This document shows positions 1 to 5,320 of a stretch of 5,320 nucleotides of DNA, piece by piece. The notes beneath the pieces are model-generated. The model did no database searches, was not told where the DNA came from, and saw only the letters and a program-made list of their open reading frames with translations. Each line of letters starts with the position of its first letter. The first letter of the stretch is position 1. Source of the DNA: Ruminococcus flavefaciens (lineage in GTDB: Bacteria > Bacillota > Clostridia > Oscillospirales > Ruminococcaceae); the NCBI GenBank assembly GCA_002350065.1, contig DEDQ01000034.1, positions 51,983 to 57,302 of the forward strand, read 5' to 3'. The position numbers were made by a program, and so were the translations under genes.

Positions 1-53
1 ACCTTACCGGTGTAGGCTGCTGCCTGAGAAGATGACTTTTTCTTCTTACTCAT
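1..53 (-). CDS. secF: Probable protein translocase subunit SecF, N-terminal fragment
   Basis: Only 17 full codons are visible (MSKKKKSSSQAAAYTGK); the gene runs off the left edge. The lysine-rich start fits the cytoplasmic tail before a first membrane helix, as expected for SecF. The identification rests mainly on position: the start codon overlaps the secD stop as ATGA, and secF normally follows secD in bacteria that encode the two separately. No SecF motif is inside the window. Confidence 0.7.
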   Translation of the reverse strand, partial: MSKKKKSSSQAAAYTGK

Positions 54-1459
54 TTGACATCACCTCCGTAAAGTGCTTTTTTGTCAGACCATTTGGAAAG
101 TGATGTGACCATAAGTCTGGATAAGAAAACTCCGAAGATGAAGTTACAGATAACGCCGACGAGGAGGGTAAAGCCGAATGAATAAACAACACCCTCAGCA
201 GTAGCGCCGAACATGAAGAATACGAACTTGTTGAGTATCTTCGAGAAGAAGCTCGAAGGAACGCCGAATGCGCCCATGAGAATGATAGCGATGATAACGT
301 TTGTGAGGTTACCGTCGAGGATAGCCGAGAAAGCTCTCTTATAAGCCACGCGGATAGCGGATTCGGTAGACTTGCCTGAGCGGAGCTCTTCCTTGATGCG
401 CTCGCCGGTGATGATATTAGCATCAACGCCCATACCAACAGCAAGAATGATACCTGCGATACCGGGGATAGTAAGAGTAGCGCCGTTCTGGAATCCGAAC
501 CAGCCTGTGATAGCTGCGATAGAGCCTGCGATCTGTCCGCAGATACCGATAACTGCTACAAGACCGGGTACTCTGTAGAGGAATATCATATAAACAGCGA
601 TGAATGCAAATGCGATAGCAGCTGCAACGAGGATAGCGTCGAGCGAGCCTTCACCCATTGTAGGTGAGATAGTCTTGAAGCTCTTTGTCTCTATCTTGAA
701 GGGAAGAGCACCGGAGTTTATCTGGTCAGCGAGCTTCTTTGCAGATTCGCTGTTGAAGTTACCGGTGATGACAGCCTGTCCGTTAGTGATAGCGTTGCTT
801 ACTGTAGGAGCGGATATCATAGTATTGTCCATCCAGATAGATATCGGAGTCTGTGTTCCTGCGAGCTCGGATGTTGCAGTTCCGAACTTTGAAGCACCCT
901 CGCTTGTAAGCTTGAGGGTAACTACCCATTCAAGGTTGCCGTAGCTGTCGGGCTGCTGAGTATATCCAGCCTCGTCGATATCAGAACCGCCGATAACGAT
1001 ATCGCCTGTAGGAACGGTGTTGCCGTCCTCGTCTGTATCTGAGTCAGAGCCTTTTCTGAAAGTAAGTTCTGCCATTTCGCCGAGTTCCTTGACAGCGCTT
1101 TCGGGGTCGAAATCGCTTTCGCCTGCCTGCCACGGGAAACGAACGATGATTCTGTCGCTCTGAGGGTCGCTGTATATCTCGTTATCGTTGATACCGAGAG
1201 AAGCGAGACGGGTCTTGATGATAGCGGTAGCAGCGTCAAGCTGAGTTTCCGTAGCATCGTAATCGTCTGCGGGAGCAAAGGTAACATCAACGCCGCCCTT
1301 GATATCAATACCAAGACGGATATCGTCAACGCCCTTTATGACCGTAGTTGAGTTATCACCGAAGTAGTAATCGAATCCGGTGACAGCCGATACGGCAAAC
1401 AGCGCGATCAAAGCAACGACAATGAAGAAAGTAGATTTACCAGTCTTTTTCACGGTCAT
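50..1459 (-). CDS. secD: Protein translocase subunit SecD
   Basis: SecD works with SecF beside the SecYEG channel, using the ion gradient to complete protein export. From the ATG at 1459 it has 469 residues. TM1 (about 11-29) is followed by RLGIDIKGG (48-56), the conserved start of the extracellular P1 domain (about 45-270), which ends in SGALPFKIE. A five-helix membrane domain follows: TM2 about 274-294, TM3 298-319, TM4 328-350 with GMGVDAN and Asp346 (the conserved TM4 acidic residue), then ERIKEELR (353-360), TM5 380-398 and TM6 424-447. About 25 residues (399-423), partly hydrophobic, lie between TM5 and TM6, where E. coli SecD has a short turn. The frame is open upstream to 1537, but the extra 26 residues are basic and non-conserved and precede the ribosome binding site. 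The gene overlaps the next by ATGA. Confidence 0.96.
   Translation of the reverse strand: MTVKKTGKSTFFIVVALIALFAVSAVTGFDYYFGDNSTTVIKGVDDIRLGIDIKGGVDVTFAPADDYDATETQLDAATAIIKTRLASLGINDNEIYSDPQSDRIIVRFPWQAGESDFDPESAVKELGEMAELTFRKGSDSDTDEDGNTVPTGDIVIGGSDIDEAGYTQQPDSYGNLEWVVTLKLTSEGASKFGTATSELAGTQTPISIWMDNTMISAPTVSNAITNGQAVITGNFNSESAKKLADQINSGALPFKIETKSFKTISPTMGEGSLDAILVAAAIAFAFIAVYMIFLYRVPGLVAVIGICGQIAGSIAAITGWFGFQNGATLTIPGIAGIILAVGMGVDANIITGERIKEELRSGKSTESAIRVAYKRAFSAILDGNLTNVIIAIILMGAFGVPSSFFSKILNKFVFFMFGATAEGVVYSFGFTLLVGVICNFIFGVFLSRLMVTSLSKWSDKKALYGGDVK
59..67 (-). promoter_or_regulatory. Full-length ribosome binding site for secF inside secD
   Basis: GGAGGTGAT, complementary over nine bases to the usual 16S rRNA 3' end, lies in the codons for the last Gly-Gly-Asp of SecD, 5 nt before the secF ATG (9 nt counted from GGAGG). 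Together with the ATGA overlap it points to coupled translation of SecD and its partner. Confidence 0.8.
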
Positions 1460-1462
1460 GTG

Positions 1463-1468
1463 CCTCCT
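1463..1468 (-). promoter_or_regulatory. secD ribosome binding site, deciding the start codon
   Basis: AGGAGG on the minus strand is 3 nt from the ATG at 1459 and 9 nt from the GTG at 1453. The 3-nt gap is shorter than usual, so translation may really begin at the GTG two codons later. Either way it argues against the upstream in-frame ATG at 1537. Confidence 0.75.
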
Positions 1469-1475
1469 ATATTTT

Positions 1476-1509
1476 TGAACGTCTTTGCTGTGTGCAGCGG
1501 GACGTTTCA
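1476..1509 (-). promoter_or_regulatory. Two-tier hairpin in the secD leader
   Basis: In the predicted secD 5' leader the outer arms UG(A)AACGUC and GACGUUCA pair over 8 bp with one bulged A. Inside, GCUG and CAGC form a second 4-bp stem closed by a CACA loop, with a CC / AAA internal loop between the two. The structure ends 7 nt before the AGGAGG ribosome binding site (counting the U/A-rich linker), so it could influence access to it. No T tract follows, and it matches no riboswitch family that I recognise. Confidence 0.4.
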
Positions 1510-1559
1510 GAATTACACGGCAGCGATACGGATACAACGTGATTCGTTACCGCGACAAT

Positions 1560-1572
1560 TACAATTATTGTA
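1560..1572. promoter_or_regulatory. 13-bp palindrome covering the -10 box and start region
   Basis: TACAAT-A-ATTGTA (minus strand) is a perfect odd-length palindrome whose left arm is the -10 hexamer and whose right arm reaches the predicted transcription start. It may be an operator, or only a by-product of an AT-rich -10 region. Confidence 0.25.
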
Positions 1573-1595
1573 CTATATTTCACGCAAAAAGTCAA
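1567..1595 (-). promoter_or_regulatory. Sigma-A type promoter for secD-secF
   Basis: On the minus strand TTGACT (1595-1590) and TACAAT (1572-1567) are separated by exactly 17 nt. Each box differs from consensus at one position. Transcription would begin near 1560, giving a leader of about 100 nt before secD. The region upstream is AT-rich. This is the only convincing promoter I see in the window, and it marks secD as a separate transcription unit from the atp operon. Confidence 0.8.
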
Positions 1596-1601
1596 GTGAA
1601 A
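1578..1601. promoter_or_regulatory. Dyad flanking the -35 box, possible operator
   Basis: The inverted repeat TTTCAC-N12-GTGAAA surrounds the -35 hexamer of the secD promoter, with perfect 6-bp arms. A dimeric regulator could bind here and block or recruit RNA polymerase. The arms are short and the site is single, so chance cannot be excluded. Confidence 0.25.
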
Positions 1602-1644
1602 CGGAAATAAATACACATAATTCTTTAATATGCACAATTGCATT

Positions 1645-1672
1645 CATTGTTCATAATGCATAATGCATAATT
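1645..1672. repeat. AT-rich heptamer tandem repeat
   Basis: On the plus strand four 7-nt units follow each other: CATTGTT, CATAATG, CATAATG, CATAATT. The two central copies are identical and the outer ones are degenerate. The array ends 1 nt before the GC-rich hairpin. Short AT-rich heptamer arrays of this sort occur between genes in several bacterial lineages; I cannot tell from one copy whether this is a genome-wide family. Confidence 0.6.
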
Positions 1673-1673
1673 A

Positions 1674-1692
1674 TCCCCGCCAATGGCGGGGA
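1674..1692 (-). terminator. GC-rich hairpin after atpC, possible operon terminator
   Basis: A perfect 8-bp stem (TCCCCGCC / GGCGGGGA) with a 3-nt ATT loop lies 8 nt downstream of the atpC stop. The position is right for the end of the atp operon. The bases after the stem on the minus strand are TAATTATGCATT rather than a run of T, so it is a poor canonical intrinsic terminator. It could instead be part of a dispersed repeat element together with the adjoining heptamers. Confidence 0.5.
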
Positions 1693-1700
1693 CGTAGTTA

Positions 1701-2111
1701 TCATTTGAAGTGCTTCTGCGATATTTTAAGGCGGTTCATAGCGCGGTTGAGGGCTGCCTGAGTCTCGTAGTATTCGCGAATACTCTGCTTCTGACGCATC
1801 ATTTCCTCGGCGCGTTCACGGGCTTCCTCGGCGCGTTTGATGTCTATCTCCTCGGGAAGCTCGCACGAATCCGCGAGTATAACTGCCTTATCGGGCATTA
1901 CCTGTATAAAGCCCTCGGATATGGCTGCATAGTGCCATTCGCCGTCGACCATGTATTTCAGCTCTCCGGTCGGGAGCGAGGTAACAAGAGGCTCATGTCC
2001 CGGAAGGATACCGAGAAGTCCGTCTATCGCGGTGATGACGAGGTGTTCGACATCGCCTTTGAAGAAAACGCGGTCGGTAGCGATTATCTCAAGATGAAGG
2101 GTCTTTGCCAT
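1701..2111 (-). CDS. atpC: F1 ATP synthase subunit epsilon
   Basis: Epsilon sits on gamma at the foot of the central stalk and can inhibit ATP hydrolysis through its mobile C-terminal helices. The 136-residue protein is complete and of usual length. The N-terminal beta sandwich (about 1-84) contains GLLGILPGHEPLVTSL (31-46), the family hallmark. The C-terminal helical hairpin (about 87-136) is rich in charged residues (RAEEARERAEEMMRQKQ). Residues 89-94 read IDIKRA, which matches the I/L-D-x-x-R-A motif known from ATP-binding epsilon subunits of Bacillus. The start at 2111 is 4 nt past the atpD stop, with a GGAG ribosome binding site inside the last atpD codons. It is the last gene of the operon, followed 8 nt later by a GC-rich hairpin. 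Confidence 0.97.
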   Translation of the reverse strand: MAKTLHLEIIATDRVFFKGDVEHLVITAIDGLLGILPGHEPLVTSLPTGELKYMVDGEWHYAAISEGFIQVMPDKAVILADSCELPEEIDIKRAEEARERAEEMMRQKQSIREYYETQAALNRAMNRLKISQKHFK

Positions 2112-2115
2112 AGGC

Positions 2116-3525
<1,410 letters not shown>

Positions 3526-3528
<3 letters not shown>

Positions 3529-3918
3529 TAAGAGGCTTTCTCCCTCTCCCATAACTGCTATATCAACAGCCTTTGCGTCCTCAAGGTGGAACGCCATGAG
3601 CTTGTTTCCTGTCTGTTCGTTGTAAATCATATCAAGTCCGGCAGTCTTTATCATTTCCTCAGCGTAGGAATAGTCTGTCTCGAAAACAGCCTTTCCGGTA
3701 TATCTGAGCCAGTGACCGTCCTTTTTGCAGGCAGCTATCTCGCAGAGTGGATTTGCCTTTAGCTGTTTGTATACATCCTTGAAATCGCCGACGCCGAAAA
3801 TTATCTTTCCGTCCTTGTCGAGGAATGCTCCGAGCGGGCGAAGCTTAGGCTGAGCGCCGTCAGCTGTTGCAAGGTAGAATACGCCTGCTTCTTTAAGAAA
3901 ATCGCCTATTTTACTCAT
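3526..3918 (-). CDS. PNPOx-like FMN split-barrel family protein within the atp operon
   Basis: A complete 130-residue protein with the pattern of small single-domain pyridoxamine 5'-phosphate oxidase-like (FMN-binding split barrel) proteins of Clostridia. An N-terminal helix MSKIGDFLKEAG is followed by FYLATADGAQPKLRPLG (14-30), IIFGVGDFKDVYKQLKANP (39-57) and WLRYTGKAVF (70-79). These match the beta strands and the [KR]-x-RP and KxVYKQLKANP segments usual in the family. It is much shorter than true PdxH (about 200-220 residues), so vitamin B6 oxidase activity should not be assumed; related proteins are annotated as general flavin reductases or NimA-like. The start is supported by AAAGGAGA 7 nt upstream. 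It lies 59 nt after atpG, and its stop codon overlaps the atpD ribosome binding site. GC is about 48% by hand count, without obvious signs of recent transfer. Substrate and role are unknown. Confidence 0.85.
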
Positions 3919-3953
3919 GATGATTCTCCTTTCACAAATACGTTATCAGATAG

Positions 3954-3970
3954 GGCAGATGTTATCCGCC
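3954..3970 (-). promoter_or_regulatory. Small hairpin in the atpG to PNPOx-like gene gap
   Basis: On the minus-strand transcript GGCGGAU-AAC-AUCUGCC can pair over 7 bp with one G-U wobble and a 3-nt loop. It begins 8 nt after the atpG stop. No T tract follows, so it is not a typical terminator. It could protect the upstream mRNA end or tune expression between atpG and the following gene, but it may also be chance. Confidence 0.3.
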
Positions 3971-3977
3971 GTTACAG

Positions 3978-4886
3978 TTATTCTTCGAGGCTTGCCGCAC
4001 CGCCGCATACCTCGGTTATCTCCTGAGTTATCGCAGCCTGACGTGCGCGGTTATACAGCAGCGAGAGGTCCTTTATCATGTCCTTTGCGCTGTTCGTAGC
4101 GGCGTCCATAGCGGTCATACGCGACTGCTGCTCGCAGCAGAATGCCTCGACCATTGCGCCGTAGATGATTCCCTTTGCATAGTTCGGGATAAGGTAGTCC
4201 ATAACCTTTTCCGGCGAGGGAACGAATGAAGCCTTCGGGAGCTTTTTCATGGTTCCGTCGGGAGCTTTTCCGAAGTGGCGTCTTTCAAACGGCAGAAGCC
4301 GCAGAGTGCGGGGCTCCTGCAGATTTGAGTTTATCATATCGGTATAGAGCAGGTATACCTCGTCGAGTTCATGCTTCTCGAATTTGTCGATAACGAGCTC
4401 GGCTATTTCTTTTGCGCGGTAGATAGTCGGATTCTGCGTGGTATAGAGGAACTCGCTGTCAACGCTTGCCGCGCCGCTGTTCCTTGCCTTGCGCTGGAAG
4501 TACATACGTCCTACCTGTCCCATGACGAATAGGTGGCAGTTGTCGATATCCGGAGCTGCCGCGAGGGTCTGCTCGGTGTGTTTGAGGATATTGTGGTTGT
4601 AGCTTCCGCATAAGCCCTTATCCGCAGTTATTACGATATAGCCCTTTTTGCGCTTCTCCTCGGGGATATCCGAGCGGCGGTCGAAATAGAGCTGGCGGGT
4701 ATGCGGAGTATGCTCAAGCACGCTTTCGATAGTCTCCTGCAATTTGTAGAAGTAGGGCTCGGTCGAATCGAGAGCCTTTCTCGCCTTTTTAAGCTTTGAA
4801 GAGGACATGAGATACATAGCGTTGGTGATTTTAAGTATCTGCTGTATGCTCGCTATCCTCTCGCGTATCTCTCTCATATTGGGCAT
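3978..4886 (-). CDS. atpG: F1 ATP synthase subunit gamma (central stalk)
   Basis: Gamma is the rotating central shaft of F1. This is a complete 302-residue protein, slightly longer than the roughly 287 residues of E. coli gamma. The N-terminal helix carries the family pattern MREIRERI...KITNAMYLMSSSKLKKA (residues 4-35). The middle domain has YIVITADKGLCGSYN (83-97). The C-terminal helix ends in ITQEITEVCGGAAS (286-299), which fits the gamma signature I-T-x-E-x2-[DE]-x3-G-A-x-S. The start at 4886 follows a GGGGTGA ribosome binding site 7 nt away, sitting directly after the atpA stop; the ATG three codons later is less well placed. Five cysteines are present, including an adjacent pair at 250-251 where homologues I know usually have small or polar residues. 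No chloroplast-type regulatory cysteine insert is visible. Confidence 0.97.
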   Translation of the reverse strand: MPNMREIRERIASIQQILKITNAMYLMSSSKLKKARKALDSTEPYFYKLQETIESVLEHTPHTRQLYFDRRSDIPEEKRKKGYIVITADKGLCGSYNHNILKHTEQTLAAAPDIDNCHLFVMGQVGRMYFQRKARNSGAASVDSEFLYTTQNPTIYRAKEIAELVIDKFEKHELDEVYLLYTDMINSNLQEPRTLRLLPFERRHFGKAPDGTMKKLPKASFVPSPEKVMDYLIPNYAKGIIYGAMVEAFCCEQQSRMTAMDAATNSAKDMIKDLSLLYNRARQAAITQEITEVCGGAASLEE

Positions 4887-4897
4887 AGGCTCACCCC

Positions 4898-5320
4898 TTA
4901 TTCCTCAAATGCTGTGACGATGCGCTCTATGCGCTCGCCGAGGTCGTCTGTGAGGACTTTGTTTTCCTCTATCTCGCTGATGATATCCTGACCGTATGAC
5001 TCGATATATGTCATGAGGTCGTTGGTGTATTCTTTCAGCTCCTTGAGCGGTATGGCGTCGAAAAGACCGTGCTGAGCCGCATAGAGGAGTATTACCTGCT
5101 TGTAGTGCGGCATGGGGTTATAGAGCGGCTGCTTGAGCAGCTCGGTGAGCATATGTCCGTGGTTGAGCAGGTCGGTAGTAGACTGGTCAAGCTCGGACGA
5201 GAACTGCGTGAATATCTCCATTTCCTTGAACTGAGCAAGGTCGATACGGAGGTTTCCGGCAGCCTTTTTCATAGCCTTTGTCTGAGCAGCACCGCCGACA
5301 CGCGATACGGAAAGTCCGTA
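4898..5320 (-). CDS. atpA: F1 ATP synthase subunit alpha, C-terminal fragment
   Basis: Alpha is the non-catalytic nucleotide-binding subunit of the F1 hexamer at the cytoplasmic face of the membrane. Only the last 140 residues are inside the window; the frame is open to the right edge, so the gene starts beyond it. The visible part begins in the highly conserved stretch GLSVSRVGGAAQTKAM. The Arg in SVSRVGG corresponds to the arginine finger that alpha contributes to the beta catalytic site (family knowledge). The rest (LRIDLAQFKEMEIFTQFSSELD and onward) is the usual C-terminal helical domain, ending ...VTAFEE. An internal Met at 5272 is not the start, because clear alpha homology continues upstream of it. 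The stop TAA is 11 nt before atpG, consistent with one operon. Identification is near certain; the P-loop part cannot be checked here. Confidence 0.97.
   Translation of the reverse strand, partial: YGLSVSRVGGAAQTKAMKKAAGNLRIDLAQFKEMEIFTQFSSELDQSTTDLLNHGHMLTELLKQPLYNPMPHYKQVILLYAAQHGLFDAIPLKELKEYTNDLMTYIESYGQDIISEIEENKVLTDDLGERIERIVTAFEE

Noticed and set aside
46..444. Minus-strand open frame of 132 codons in another frame of secD
   Set aside because: Shadow of the SecD membrane-domain coding region; Ser-rich translation with no motif.
922..1329. Minus-strand open frame of 135 codons in another frame of secD
   Set aside because: Falls entirely inside the SecD P1 domain coding region; low-complexity Ser/Leu/Thr translation typical of an off-frame shadow.
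1460..1537. N-terminal extension of SecD from an upstream in-frame ATG (26 more residues)
   Set aside because: The extension is basic and unlike SecD, lies upstream of a strong AGGAGG site, and contains the leader hairpin; starting at 1459 or 1453 puts TM1 at the usual distance from the N-terminus.
1560..1565. Possible plus-strand -10 box TACAAT, giving a divergent promoter
   Set aside because: It arises from the palindrome at the minus-strand -10; there is no -35-like hexamer at the right distance upstream and no plus-strand gene to serve.
1460..1663. Plus-strand open frame of 67 codons in the atpC-secD gap
   Set aside because: No ribosome binding site or motif, and it runs through the secD leader, promoter and AT-rich region; no coding character.

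Overview
The window is 5.3 kb of ordinary bacterial core genome with every gene on the minus strand, so it reads right to left. It holds the 3' half of an F-type ATP synthase operon followed by the start of a secD-secF translocase operon. The protein sequences, strong AGGAGG / GGAGGTGAT ribosome binding sites, a TTGACT-N17-TACAAT promoter and a GC content near 50% suggest a Gram-positive Clostridia member. An Oscillospiraceae / Ruminococcus-like gut or rumen anaerobe fits best, but this is inferred from family resemblance only.

Right part (5320 to 1701): the end of atpA (alpha), atpG (gamma), a small FMN split-barrel protein of the pyridoxamine 5'-phosphate oxidase (PNPOx)-like superfamily, atpD (beta) and atpC (epsilon). 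Intergenic gaps are 11, 59, 12 and 4 nt, so this is one transcription unit. The order alpha-gamma-beta-epsilon is the standard one, except that the PNPOx-like gene is wedged between gamma and beta. It has its own ribosome binding site, and its stop codon lies inside the ribosome binding site of atpD.

Middle (1700 to 1460): a 241-nt intergenic region. It holds a perfect GC-rich hairpin just after atpC (possible terminator, but without a T tract), an AT-rich heptamer tandem repeat abutting it, a well-formed sigma-A type promoter overlapped by two short dyads, and a roughly 100-nt secD leader containing a two-tier hairpin upstream of the secD ribosome binding site.

Left part (1459 to 1): a complete secD and the first 17 codons of the next gene, almost certainly secF, which overlaps secD by ATGA and has a full-length GGAGGTGAT ribosome binding site inside the secD C-terminal codons.

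Functionally, the F1 subunits form the catalytic head that couples the ion gradient to ATP, and SecD/SecF use that same gradient to help pull exported proteins across the membrane. They appear to be separate transcription units. The c-ring gene is outside the window, so H+ versus Na+ specificity cannot be judged. I see no mobile element, CRISPR array, RNA gene or defence system. The most unusual point is the flavin-type gene embedded in the ATP synthase operon.
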